Positions 13,501-23,043 of a DNA stretch of 64,000 nucleotides are shown in pieces. The notes under the pieces are model-generated. The model did no database searches, had not been told where the DNA came from, and saw nothing but the letters and a program-made list of their open reading frames with translations. The DNA is from Engraulis encrasicolus (lineage: Eukaryota; Chordata; Actinopteri; Clupeiformes; Engraulidae). The DNA lies in NCBI RefSeq assembly GCF_034702125.1, contig NC_085862.1, forward strand, positions 11,843,738 through 11,907,737, read 5' to 3'. Each line of letters begins with the position of its first letter. The stretch's first letter is position 1. A program made the translations under genes and the position numbers.

Positions 13501-16500
13501 TTTCAAAAATCTCTTTTGATGTGGAAGTTATTTTACTGTCCACATATGTGGACACTGCGCATCAAAGGAGTGAAAAGTTATATAGGCCTATACTGTATTT
13601 CAAGTTCAAATTAAGCTGTTTTATTCATTTTTATGGTGTTTTATGCTATATAACAACACAATATAACACTTTAACACCATATATCACTGTAATTAACCAA
13701 CAACAAAAACATATATATAAAAATAGCATTGTTTATATAGGCGGTCATAGAAAAATATGTGGGAAATTCTTATTGCATGCAAGAAGACAGCCGATGCTGG
13801 TGAACAAAAAGCTCAGTTTGATTCAGCATGTACTCTAGCTCCATCTTACATCATTTATGTTGTCCCTGTATAAAAGGTAATGTGAAATTTGCCTCCAGGC
13901 ACATGCGTTCTGTAGTCATTCATCAGCATTTTCAAGTATTTTCTGTAAAAAAAATAGTGTTAAATAGACCCCCTATTATAAATGTAAGTTAATTTACTTA
14001 CTTTCCATGTTACCTTGTGTCATATTACAACATTATATGACACTTATGCATTATACATTACACTATTTAAGGAACAAAGATGAAACAAAGAGAAAAAAAA
14101 AACTGTCAATTTAGCAATATTTACATACACAGCTATGGCAAGATTTGTGGGGAAACCTTGTTGTATGTGGAAAAAACCTTAAATTCTGATGAAGACACAT
14201 CTGTATTTGATTCAGCATGGATTCTAGCTCAATCCTACATCATTTATGTTGTCCCTATATGAAAGGTAATATGAAATTTGCCTCCAGACACATGCGTTTT
14301 GTAGTCATTCATCAGCATGTTCAAGTATTTTCTGTGAAAAAATAGTGTTAAATAGACCTCCTATTATAAATGCAAGTTATTTTACTTACTTTCCATGTTA
14401 CTATATGTAATATTACAACATTATATGACACTTACACATTATATATTACAGTATTTAACGAACAAAGATGAAAAAAGAGAAAAAAAAACTGTCAATTTAG
14501 CAATATTTACATACACAGCTATGGCAAGATTTGTGGGGAAACCTTGTTGCATGTGGAAAAAAACTTCAATTCTGATGAAGACAGATCTGTATTTGATTCA
14601 GCATGTATTCTAGCTCATTCCTACATCATTTGTGTCATTTTGTGGTGAAAGAAACCCGAAATATGCCTATAGACACGTGCGTGAAACACTAATTTTAGGT
14701 AGTTTTTCTTGAATTTATTAAATTAAAAGTGTTAAAATGTGTTAAATATGTTAAAAATAATTTATTTTCACACTATAATCATTATAAATGCTCATAACAT
14801 TAAGTATTTGCCCAAAATGAGCAGAATATTCTCACGGTAATCATAAATAATATGTTTATCATTAGACTCCCTTGATGCGCAACGTCCACATACGTGGACA
14901 GTAGCTTTATATTGTATAAAAACCTACCTTTATTGTAAATTTGGATTTTAACAACATAGACTTCTCAAGTGAACTGTACTAAACATCATAATATTTTTTA
15001 AAACCTGAAATTGCCCTTTGGTGTGGTTGATTTTCAGATATAAACATGCTTGTTATGGTCATAATTCACATCGGTGGATTTCTTAGATTGATGATGTCAT
15101 CAAACACTTAATATTTAGTGCAAAAAGTTATAACTGCTGTTAAAGTATTGTAATGAACCTCATGGTACTTCCCATATACAATTTGGAAAAAAATAACCAC
15201 TATTTACCTATCTAAAGTGGGGTTAGAATTACTGTCCACGTATGTGGACACCGTGCATGAAAGGGTTAAGAACTGCCAATAACCCCCATGGATATAAATA
15301 AGCAAGGGACAATCTAAAAATCGAAAGAGTAACAACAGCAGTTGGTCATTGCAAAGCTACGGTTGTATTGTGGACAATCAAAACCAGTGTTGGAAACATT
15401 ACTTTTCTTTTTTTAATCCTAATACAGATGACAGAATACATGCCCCATAATGTAGTTTGTAATATGTGGTATTCCATTAAATTACTCAATGTGAGGAACG
15501 TAATCTGAATACTTTGGTCCATTTGTCATGCCTTTACATCATTTACAAACAACTTTCAGATCTTGACTCCCTTCTCTCACACACATACAGCTACGTTCAG
15601 GCATGCATAATGTATGTACAAACCCGAAAAAAAAATTAACTCCCTCCCATGCATACCTCCCCTCCCATAAACATTATGCCCACACAGAGCCATGGAATTC
15701 AGAGTTGTGACAGCCGGGGTACAGGAAGTCTGTTGGTGACGTGATTCCGGTAGATTCAAATAGTTCTAGACAGCGTCTTTCTTTTCACTAGAGACGAACA
15801 CAGAACCACCACATAACAAGCAAAATGAACTTTTACCTTTACTGCACTTTCTGTGTTTGATGTTCACTTCCTGGAACTATTTTGTAACTATCTCAATAGG
15901 CTCGTTCGTGACGATGCAGTAAGATTTTTTGCTAGTCAGTGGGCATGCGCATCAAACAATGCATCAAACTGGCAAAGTGCGCATGCCCACTGCCTAGCAA
16001 AAATCTTACTGCATCGTCACGAACGAGCCTAATGACAAATCTGTGTGTCAGAGGCTCCACGAGCCGCAATCTTTGTGTAAAACTGGGACATTGATGTCAG
16101 TGGGATTATCTTAACTCTTATTTCCATCGTTATGTGCCGACAATGTCCGTGAAAAAAGATTTACTGGTTGAAACCTACTTGGAGAGAAGTTATGTGGCAT
16201 GTACATGTCCAGTTTCTCATCTTCCCCCTCACCATATGGAATATTCAGCTGAGTTTGAGAAATGCGCTGGGCATTTTCTGTGCCTAAAAAATGAAACAAA
16301 TATTCATAAACATTATTTCAGAACTCATGAGGCTAAGGCAACTTTCAAAATGCCATTTCAGTAAATGGCAACTGTAAACCCCAACGTGTGAGTGCGTGCG
16401 TACGTGCGAGTCCAGTCCAGTCCAGTCGAGGTGAGAATTGCTAAGGTTACATGATGTTTTTAAGTCGGATTGAAAAGATCGGACTTAAGTAGATCGGATT

Positions 16501-19500
16501 AAGAGTTATTTTGCGACGTGTATACATGGCACTTTCACTTAAATGCGATTAAACGTCTGGGGAAAATAAAGCATTGCGATTGGACTGAGGACGCACGTGC
16601 TGAGTGAGCCAAATAAGGCGTGGGGGCGTGGTCGCCAAACCTCCGGGGAACTCTGTTTACTACTGGGACAGAAGCAGCCCGAAAATGAATTCCCTCAGTG
16701 GACTCAAGGCTGAAGAAATCCCCTTTGGGTCTGGTTCTTTCAAATGCTAGTTAGCACCCACCTAGCTTAGAAAAACGAACTGGTGAAAGGGTGATGTGGA
16801 GTAACTTTGTTGTGCTTCATTACTTCGTGGGGCACTTTTACATCAATATATGGAAGCCACAACATTTATAGTCGCTTAGGGACTTTAAATTAAGCAAAAC
16901 TTTCATGTGAAAATCAACAGGAAGTGCCGCCATGTTTTTCTCACTGGCAAAGAGCACGGTCTCTTGGCGCCATCATGTGGTCAACGAGCATGCGTGGAAC
17001 GACTGGATTTATTGTAATTCCGAATAAAAGGTTACATGACAGAGGAACGTGTTTAATCGGATTTAAAAGAGGAATAAACCACCCACTTCAATGGGACTTA
17101 AGTTTAAATCGGAATAAACTTAAATCCTGTTCGGTAAGTGTTTACATGATATTTTTTAGAGTGGAATTAAGTTTTAATCAGATTTAAAGTGAGTTAAATC
17201 GGACTTAAGTGCCTCATAAGAGTGATTCTACAAATCGACTGCGCTTTTAAGTCCATGGATTTTATTTGCCAATTCCACTAACTATTAACTGCATCCAATG
17301 ATGTTTTGGACATTAGAAAACATTTATCTTTCATATAATACAGAAAGTGTAGACATGGCATTATTTCCCTCAGCAAGAATGAATATTTAATACTGGTTTT
17401 GGGCGTTTTCATGCCGTCCCGTTTTCCAAATGTCAGATTCAGTCTTCATATTAGCATGTAAAGAAACTTGTTTTGCCCAAGACGATTGCAAATGTTGATT
17501 CACAGTAATCATCACAATATGACAAAACTGTCAGAAAGTCCACTTTCCATTATACATGAAATTTACCATTTTTTGTGTGTCCACGAAAACGGTGTTAACC
17601 GTGTCACGGTCTGAAACCCCCTCCATAAATCAGTAATGGTTTGGTCTTAGGCCATACTAATAACATCACGTGATGTCAACCTCTTTGGCAGGATATGGGA
17701 AGACTTTTTGGTAAGTTTTGAGCTCCATCCTTCCATAATTTAATCCATTCTTTTTCATGTTCTCATAGCGGGAAAATTGCCTGTCAACTGTGTTATCAAC
17801 ATATTCATAAGAATCTGAATTAGAAATCACATGTAGAAAAACACAGATAAAGCATACAAATACATGAATTGATTAAGGTGTTGTGGTGGAACTTCTGAGG
17901 TCCTCAGTTAGCACAACACCATAAAAATGGCTGAAATGTCAACCGTGTTACCGTCAATGGTGTTACAATTAGCTATGATAGTCAGGGTTGCCAGATGAGG
18001 CTGATGATTTCCAGCCCAAAAAATGTTCAAAACCCGCCTAGAAGCACAAAATCCTGCCCAATTCTATTGATTTCTATGGCAAAAAGTGGGCGGGTTTTTC
18101 TGATAAATGCCATTTTTACCCGCACACGGCCATCCTAAGCAGCCCAATTGTGCGGGAACCAGCCCAATCTGGCAACACTGATGACAGTGGAGGAGGAGTA
18201 TGTTTTTGCCAATTTATCTCCATATTGACAGACAAACAAACAAAATAATTTGTGTTCTAGGGAGATGGGTTCGTCTGCTCTGTTTTTTTTCTCCTAAAAA
18301 AGTGCAGACTTGTTCCCCTGCACTGTTGACCGTAACACAGTTGAGTAACACGGTTGACTGTTTTGAAAGTGTTTTTGAGCTATTGATCCCTTATGTGTTG
18401 AAAAAATCATATGAACAGACACTAGGGATTATCTCTGGAGAAGGAAGTCTTGTGTAAGGAGGGTGACTAAATTCAAATCAGACGTTACAGGGATTTATAA
18501 TGGAAAATGTGTCTGTATCTGTATCACAGTGAATCATAAAATCCTACTTGTGAAGCTCAACAATCACATTTTCTATATCAGTTGCACAGATTAATGACAA
18601 CATTATTGCTAAGGGACATAAGCACTTTCAAACGTATGTTGTTTCAACTCTGTAGTATTTGTATATATGTTTGAAATGACATAGTATTTGTCCATAACAC
18701 TGTTGACAAAATAATCAAGCAAATGTTCACTTTCATTAGAGTATTTATCAAATGATTTAAGATTAAGCTTGGCAATTTGTTTGTTTGGAAACTTAAATAT
18801 ATACACTATGTAAACATCTAGGTCGTTTAGTTGAAAAAAAATACTGATAATTGACATTTTGCTTTTGCCAAAAGCGTAGGGGAATCGTAGAATCACTCGT
18901 AAACGTAAGGATTGACGCACAAAGGCACTTTGTGTGTCTTGTGCTTGGCGAAACAGAGAAGGAGGGGGAGAGGAGGCTGTTAATATAAAATCAATGAGGA
19001 TGACTGTCAAGCACCACACTCAATTAACTCTTCATTGCCAATAGTAGAAGTAGAGCACAAAACATTTTGCAGAACGCTTGCACTGTACTGTTTTTTTTTC
19101 TTCGCGCAGCCCAAACGGAGCCCTATCTCGGTCATTTCGTGAAGTTTTCACGAAAAAAAGGGGAAATTAACTTTAAACTTCGTGGTGCATTCACGCTATT
19201 GCCCGTTTTTCGTGGTTGGGCAATGCTTCTGCTGCCTATTAATTTGAATTGCCCGACTGCTGCCTAGCGACTCGTGGTCGGTATTTTCAGCTTGTGTTGT
19301 TGCTATGGTTATCCAAGCGTCTGCAGGGGCGGGGAGGGGGTGCTGACAGAACACTGCTGATACACTCGGGACTCACTAATTCGACGCCCTTTCGGTACTT
19401 ACGCCTTATGTCATACGACCCTAAACCTAAACCTAACCCTAACCTTAACCCTAAACCTAACCCTAACCCTAACCTTAACCCTTACCTTAACCCTTACCTT

Positions 19501-20712
19501 AACCCTAAATTGCTTGTTTGAAATATTTGATTACCATGTGACAGTACCGAAAGGGCGTCAAACTAGTGTGTCGCTAGGCAGCAGGCAGGCAATTCAAATG
19601 AATAGGCAGCGGAAGCGTTGCCCAACCACGAAAAACGGGCAATAACGTGAATGCACCACGAAGTTTAAAGTTAATTTCCCCATTTTTTTTTCGTGAAAAC
19701 TTCACGAAATGACCAAGATACGGTTGCCAAACGGAACAACAGCCTGAACACTGGCAAGATGGCAACTCGTGCTTTATGCGCTGAAAATTTCAATTAGATT
19801 TCACAGACTGGAGAGAGGGGAGAGTGAAGGAGAGGGTGTTTGTGTAACCTGCGTGCACAAGTGTCAGTTCTAAGTGAGTAGTCTATTCAGGCGATTGCTT
19901 GGCAGAGAGTGAGCTGATCGGTTTAAAATTAGGACAAACATCTCCATTAGCTTTTGGAATTTGGAATGTCTGTAACGTCCATGGAGACATTATCTACGTG
20001 AAGACGCCAAACGCTCAAAAACTGCTGTTTAGTCAAAAAACAAAAAGCACAAGCACAATTGAAACTATAGTTTCATATATGTACAGTAGGTCTACACTGC
20101 ATTCATCTTGGCCCAAGAATGCCAGCAATACCAGAATTATGAAAATTGGACTTTAAAACAACATTCTGGCTGCAGAAAAATGTATTATATCTTTTTTAAA
20201 TAATGACAACTTTAGTTGCACTGCACATAGTTGTGCAACACATAAATGGTATCAAAATTATGTCTGAAGTGTCTAGTAATTAAAAAAAATCAGGTTGGAT
20301 TAACATTTAGTAGGACAGTGTTGTTTTGAAAATTGTGTCAGTGTATCATGTGACATTTGCAGCACAGATCCGTGCCACTGGAGTTCTGAGTGTTGTGCCT
20401 GTGAGAATGATGGGAGCCATGCCAAAAGACAATGTTCTATTTCATGTGTAACAGACAATAAAGTTTCATCTTATCTTGTCTTATCTTATCTTATATCAGG
20501 GGAATGTACTTACCAGCTCTCAATGCAGTGACGTGAGACTTAACAACTTCATCTGGAGACATTCTGTGAGACCATCGACTGGGAGAATACTGTTTTTCCA
20601 GCTCCTGACAAAATAGTTAATATTAAAAAGAAGATGCATCAACATGATTTTGCATCTAAAACAAGGAACATAATATACTTACATCTTGACTCATTGTTTC
20701 CCAGTTAGACAT
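6847..20712 (-). CDS. afmid: arylformamidase (kynurenine formamidase), 12 exons, exon 4 interrupted
   Basis: The enzyme hydrolyses N-formyl-kynurenine to kynurenine in tryptophan catabolism (cytosol/nucleus). Exons in transcript order: 20683-20712 (ATG), 20514-20604, 16179-16283, exon 4 (15266-15313 plus 13399, split by an insertion), 12979-13064, 12507-12576, 8908-9005, 8518-8596, 8367-8416, 8162-8244, 7453-7557, 6847-6876 (stop). All phases agree and sum to 291 codons without the insertion. The alpha/beta-hydrolase landmarks are present: oxyanion motif HGGYW (84-88), nucleophile elbow GHSAG with Ser152, Asp234 in EHDSPEF and His266 in TDHF. Termini and length match vertebrate AFMID (start [21 protein letters not shown]). 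Exon 4 carries a 1,862-bp piggyBac-like insertion one base before its donor; whether a functional mRNA is still made is unknown. tmc6 lies about 10 kb upstream in divergent orientation. Confidence 0.93.
7562..7775. repeat. 51-bp minisatellite, about four units
   Basis: A unit of about 51 bp (containing CAGAAGGTGTAGGCC, CAACAAAACCCACCCTCCC and TCTATTT) is repeated about four times; the first unit is the most diverged. It begins a few bases upstream, in transcript sense, of the acceptor of afmid exon 11 (exon 7453-7557), so it occupies the end of intron 10. Because 51 is a multiple of three, it produces a spurious repetitive open frame. Confidence 0.9.
7808..7990 (+). repeat. dispersed repeat (pair with 3236-3425)
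   Basis: Second copy of the GC-rich repeat at 3236-3425, same orientation, about 80 percent similar by eye. It lies in afmid intron 10 between the 51-bp minisatellite and exon 10. Confidence 0.6.
9017..9093. repeat. (TGAA)n/(TCAA)n microsatellite
   Basis: An imperfect GAATGAAT/GAGTGAAT run followed by ATCAATCAATCA. It starts just 12 bp from the acceptor of the afmid GHSAG exon (8908-9005), so it sits where that intron's branch point would be expected. Confidence 0.85.
9097..9448. mobile_element. degenerate MITE with CTGGGC(G/A)ATAT termini
   Basis: Left end CCTGGGCGATATGG and right end CATATTGCCCAG are inverted. The interior is AT-rich and full of CGATAT words. A short flanking repeat, ATGTCC, is visible on both sides. 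This looks like an old hAT-type MITE without coding capacity, in afmid intron 6. Confidence 0.55.
10010..10158. repeat. imperfect palindrome (fold-back repeat)
   Basis: GGGATAACGGTCGAC on the left and GTCGACC...GGCCGTTATCCC on the right are inverted, with further pairing of GACCGGTTAT / ATAACCGGTC and AATTAATGGC / GCCATTAATT. The loop carries a CG-rich core (GGCGACGCGCGCAGCGCG). Partial copies of the motif occur at about 10675-10720 and 38895-38950, so this is a dispersed fold-back family. Confidence 0.65.
10470..10504. repeat. (GA)n microsatellite
   Basis: About 17 GA units within afmid intron 6. Confidence 0.9.
10540..11010. repeat. dispersed repeat with three ~54-bp internal units
   Basis: Bases about 10855-10990 contain three imperfect repeats of a unit with TTGACAACCAAAT.CGATAGAA and TAACGACTGGCT. 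The same arrangement, including the trailing CCATAGCAACCT.CAGTTTAGAAT, recurs at 38490-38780 in a tmc6 intron. It is non-coding and the family is unassigned. Confidence 0.65.
11278..11415 (+). pseudogene. possible THAP zinc-finger fragment
   Basis: From the ATG at 11278 the frame reads [18 protein letters not shown], resembling the start of a THAP domain (C2CH zinc finger, typically MPK-C-x(2-4)-C). The later Cys and His ligands expected about 35-50 residues on, and the AVPTIF-type box, are not evident, and the frame ends after 45 residues. It is on the opposite strand to afmid, inside intron 6. It may be a relic of a P-element-like transposase or a chance match. Confidence 0.3.
11428..11539. 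repeat. exact 56-bp tandem duplication
   Basis: Two head-to-tail copies (11428-11483, 11484-11539) starting CACATTTAGGAGC and ending GGGAACTTG. I see no differences between them, so the duplication is recent or under gene conversion. Confidence 0.9.
11783..12163. mobile_element. MITE with long terminal inverted repeats
   Basis: The 381-bp element starts GAGTGCGTTTACATGCAG and ends CTGCATGTATACGCACTC. Inner inverted pairs (TTCAGTATCCCGAATATG and its complement) extend the arms to about 40 bp. Internal words TATCCCG/CGGGATA recur many times. The 3-bp AGT flanks both ends. No ORF. It lies in afmid intron 6. Confidence 0.75.
13399..15313 (-). CDS. afmid: afmid coding exon 4, split by a TTAA insertion
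   Basis: The ancestral 49-nt exon is recovered by removing the insert: acceptor TTTTTAG before 15313, codons for [15 protein letters not shown], then AG at the end with donor GGTAAGT-like (GT at 13397-13398). The insert lies between the TTAA at 15266-15269 and the TTAA at 13400-13403, leaving only G13399 of the exon before the donor. The split serine codon AG|C joins perfectly to exon 5 (SKEESGF), as in other fish AFMID. Reading straight into the element, the frame stays open for 20 codons and then meets TAA. A potential donor (TAG|GTAAAT, GT at 15206-15207) lies just before that stop. Confidence 0.88.
13400..15269. mobile_element. piggyBac-like non-autonomous element with TTAA duplication
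   Basis: TTAA at both ends (13400-13403, 15266-15269) flanks a 1,862-bp body with 12-bp inverted termini CCCTTTCATGCA / TGCATGAAAGGG. TTAA target choice and CCC-starting termini are the hallmarks of piggyBac transposons. No transposase ORF is present. The interior is AT-rich and contains about 2.9 tandem copies of a 386-389-bp unit (GATTCAGCATG landmarks at 13820, 14209 and 14595). The 16-bp palindrome GTCCACAT(A)YGTGGAC occurs three times (13538, 14884, 15234), near both ends. The insertion is inside afmid exon 4. Confidence 0.85.
15650..15874 (-). repeat. dispersed repeat, copy 2 (inverted relative to 1-225)
   Basis: The reverse complement matches 1-225 over its length with scattered changes. 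It lies in afmid intron 3, between the interrupted exon 4 and exon 3. No terminal signature was found. Confidence 0.6.
15897..16031. mobile_element. 135-bp hairpin MITE
   Basis: Arms of about 53 bp (from TAGGCTCGTTCGTGACG to GGGCATGCGCA, and back) are almost perfectly inverted around a short loop near 15955-15980. The ends are TAGGCTCG / CGAGCCTA, consistent with a TA-type target. It lies in afmid intron 3, about 150 bp from exon 3. No coding capacity. If transcribed it would fold into a long stem. Confidence 0.8.
16440..17215. mobile_element. non-autonomous element with inverted TAAGTC-rich ends
   Basis: The left part (TTACATGATGTTTTTAAGTC, then GATCGGACTTAAG) and right part (GTTTACATGATATTTTTTAG, then TTAAATCGGACTTAAG) contain mutually inverted AAGTCCGATTTAA-type words. 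The middle (16800-16950) is homologous to 33440-33620 near tmc6, and 16505-16545 to 4003-4045, so this is the fullest of three copies. No transposase was seen. It lies in afmid intron 2. Confidence 0.55.
17983..18180. mobile_element. hAT-type MITE, 198 bp
   Basis: Starts CAGGGTTGCCAGAT and ends ATCTGGCAACACTG. It is flanked by 8-bp direct repeats with one mismatch, ATGATAGT (17975-17982) and ATGACAGT (18181-18188). Repeated GCCCAATxxTxxxGG-like words fill the interior. Non-coding, in afmid intron 2. Confidence 0.8.
18189..19110. other. afmid intron 2, no recognised element
   Basis: AT-rich intronic sequence. A 136-codon minus-strand open stretch (18609-19019) has no recognisable domain and no homologue known to me. 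I see no defined repeat termini. Confidence 0.4.
19117..19730. mobile_element. fold-back element with telomere-like core
   Basis: Two arms of about 155 bp (about 19120-19275 and 19566-19727) are inverted copies: TTTCGTGAAGTTTTCACGAA, TTTAAACTTCGTGGTGCATT, CCCGTTTTTCGTGGTTGGGC and GCTGCCTAGCGA all reappear as complements. A second inverted pair lies inside (GACGCCCTTTCGGTAC at 19383, GTACCGAAAGGGCGTC near 19543). The centre is a telomere-like tract. It lies in afmid intron 2. No ORF of interest. Confidence 0.75.
19420..19507. repeat. interstitial telomere-like repeat (CCCTAA variants)
   Basis: About 14 hexamers of CCCTAA, CCTTAA, ACCTAA and CCTTAC types in tandem, matching the vertebrate telomeric repeat (TTAGGG)n on the complementary strand with variants. 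It is bounded by the inner inverted repeats of the surrounding fold-back element, so it belongs to that element rather than being a healed chromosome end. Confidence 0.85.
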
Positions 20713-20825
20713 GACTGAACCTGTGCAGACTGCACACAAAACTGGCCTCAGCAAGAGGCACAGAAACTTTTGAACTTTGAACTCCAGTCAAAGGTCGATA
20801 GACATTAGGCAAAGAAGGTGGATCC

Positions 20826-20940
20826 AGAGAATCTCTAACAGGGAGAAGGACGCTCCATAGTTACTGCAGTATGCATGCAAAGCTAACTGGCTACAATGGG
20901 AACCAATGAGACTGAACCTTCTCCCTGTTAGAGATTCTCT
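20826..20940. promoter_or_regulatory. perfect 24-bp inverted repeat upstream of afmid
   Basis: Bases 20826-20849 and 20917-20940 are exact reverse complements (24 of 24) separated by 67 bp; the arm begins AGAGAATCTCTAAC. The structure is 114-228 bp upstream of the afmid start codon, in the probable promoter or 5' UTR. It could be a small MITE or a transcribed stem-loop. A regulatory role is inferred from position only. Confidence 0.6.
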
Positions 20941-21049
20941 GCTGGGGGTAATTAAGGACCGCTGACAAACATTCACACTGTCCTATGACCTCCAACCCTC
21001 GCGGAAGTATCATTGCATGCTTCCCTGATGCTTCCAATACTGACCGTAG

Positions 21050-21490
21050 AAGAATAATAAAATTTCCGTACTCCCCTCTCCATCATTTCGTACTCGGCTG
21101 TTATGACGTGAGTAAGCCCTCTTGTCTCAAGCCTCTTTGATCCTGACTACTCTTCTGCCCCGGAAAACCCGACCTGCCTTCTGCCTGCACGACTCTTGTC
21201 TACTCTTTTACCCCGGTAATTCTGACCAGCCTTCTGTCTCTGCACTACGATTTTGGATTCTCCTTGAACTGTACTTCTGCCCTGTTTCATCGTGCTGTTG
21301 TGTTTGTGTTCCCCCATCCCAGGACTTCCGGACCACCTACCACCGGCTCCATTGGACGAATCATTGCCACTGGTGGGGACGCACACACAGCACGTTGGAC
21401 GAACCCTGGAATCCCGGTAACTCTTGGAACCAGTGGAACCCTCACTCTCCCAAATTCCCTTCCCCCTCAAGTTTTCAATAAACTTTCTAG
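21050..21490 (+). mobile_element. possible LTR fragment
   Basis: A CT-rich segment with repeated CTGACxxxxCTTCTG words, ending in a polyadenylation-like AATAAA (CAATAAACTTTC near 21477) followed by a short U5-like tail. The composition resembles the 3' half of fish Gypsy-type LTRs. No partner LTR or clear target duplication was found, so the call is tentative. Confidence 0.3.
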
Positions 21491-21644
21491 TTTGATACCA
21501 TGTGACATGTCACCTCATCGTCGCAACACGACTGAAATTTGATAAGTTGGACAAGATAATGTAACCATCATGCAAGATTTTCATCCAGAATGCATTGCAT
21601 GCGCATGCAGACGTTGATGAGCCTAGTACCAAGGGTGGGAACTC

Positions 21645-21648
<4 letters not shown>

Positions 21649-21721
<73 letters not shown>
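21649..21721. repeat. (CA)n microsatellite
   Basis: About 36 uninterrupted CA units, abutting the left end of the element at 21722. Confidence 0.95.
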
Positions 21722-21722
<1 letters not shown>

Positions 21723-22081
21723 AGGGCTTGACACTGGCACCTGCCAACCGGCCAAATGCTGGTAAAACTTGGCTGTGGCTGGTAACAATTTCAGTGTTAC
21801 TAGCCAATTTGGCAGGTAGCTTATTCTATGGTATGACATATCAGAATAGCGTATATTCTGCACTTTGCCCCTTGTGTATCAATTGTTTGTATTTAAGTTC
21901 AAGAAAAATAAATGTAGAAATCCATACACACATCTTTTGCTTTAAGCACCTCATCTTCTGAGGTTAGATGTACAGCGTCATAATATTTTTTTAAAAACCA
22001 TCAAATTTGTGGCTAGTATAATAGCTGGATGGCCAGTGACTCGGGAAAACCAGTCGGGAAAAAAGTTAATGTCAAGCCCTG
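21722..22081. mobile_element. MITE with CAGGGCTTGACA termini, copy A
   Basis: Starts CAGGGCTTGACA and ends TGTCAAGCCCTG, with internal GGCTGTGGCTGGTAAC and CTAGCCAATTTGGC segments. About 360 bp, non-coding. A second copy begins 117 bp to the right and is split by an LTR element. Confidence 0.75.
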
Positions 22082-22442
22082 GTGACAAGATGCAACATTG
22101 AAAAATGAAACTGTTACGTGGAGTGCAATTTTAAATCTTGTTAATACTCCTCTCCACAGCTGGCAGGCATGTTATCATGTAATAACTTCCTATCGTGCAG
22201 GGCTTGACAAATGCTGGTAAAAAACTTGGCTGTGGCTAGTAATAGTTTCAGTATCACTAGCCAATTTGGCTGGCCGTTTATTCCTTGGTCTGACATAGGC
22301 ATCATATATTCCCTGTATTCTGTTGTATGCCCCTTGTGTATCAATTGTTTTCTAAATTCAAGAAAAAGCTTAGTAACTCAGTTTCTATTTGCTTAATATA
22401 CTTCCATGTTGAAAGCTACACACTCATCTTGCTTTAACACCG

Positions 22443-22996
22443 TGTTCTGTCTCTTTAAATGCCCCGTGCCTCTGCCAGTTTTTGTTTATAGTCGCCATAG
22501 CAACGAATCAGTATCATAAATCAAAACAGCGATTCTCCCTACGTCTGCATCATCCATCCTTCCCGTTTCTTACACACCCCTTAAGAAAGCATTGTCTGTG
22601 AGTAATCTTTCTCTTTTATTCGATCTTATTCTTCTCAATCTTAGCTTTAGTAATTTAGTGTCATTCTCATTATATCTTCCATAACATGTTTTTCCATCTG
22701 CTACTCGTAATCTCATCCTATCCACCTACCCGTTATGTTAGCCTATATCCCATCGTTACAAGTTTCCCCCTATTCAGAAGACAACGAAATGGACAATTAA
22801 TTAATCGGACTTTCAGTGTATTGATTACTTTCTTGTTTGCTCTTTTGTTACAGTTTTACTATTTTCATATCACATTAAACGGAGCTTGGAGGCTACACTG
22901 ACTCGCCTAGCCTAATTCCTACACATGTGATGAATGAATGAGTTTAGCTGGCTGTCAAATCAAGTCACACGAAAACACTTGAGGAGGGACAGCACA
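22443..22996 (+). repeat. 5' LTR, 554 bp
   Basis: Left long terminal repeat of the gag-only element. It contains an ATTAAA signal in CACATTAAACGG near 22873 that could serve polyadenylation. It is followed by GTAAAAAGAC; a TGG-starting candidate primer-binding site (TGGTTACAAGAAC) lies about 28 bp downstream, which is farther than usual. Confidence 0.9.
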
Positions 22997-23043
22997 GTAA
23001 AAAGACAATAATCTCAGAAGGTGGTTACAAGAACGGAAAAGGT

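Noticed and set aside
19420..19507. Fossil chromosome end or fusion point
   Set aside because: The telomere-like tract is bounded by inverted repeats of a fold-back element and the sequence on both sides is afmid intron.
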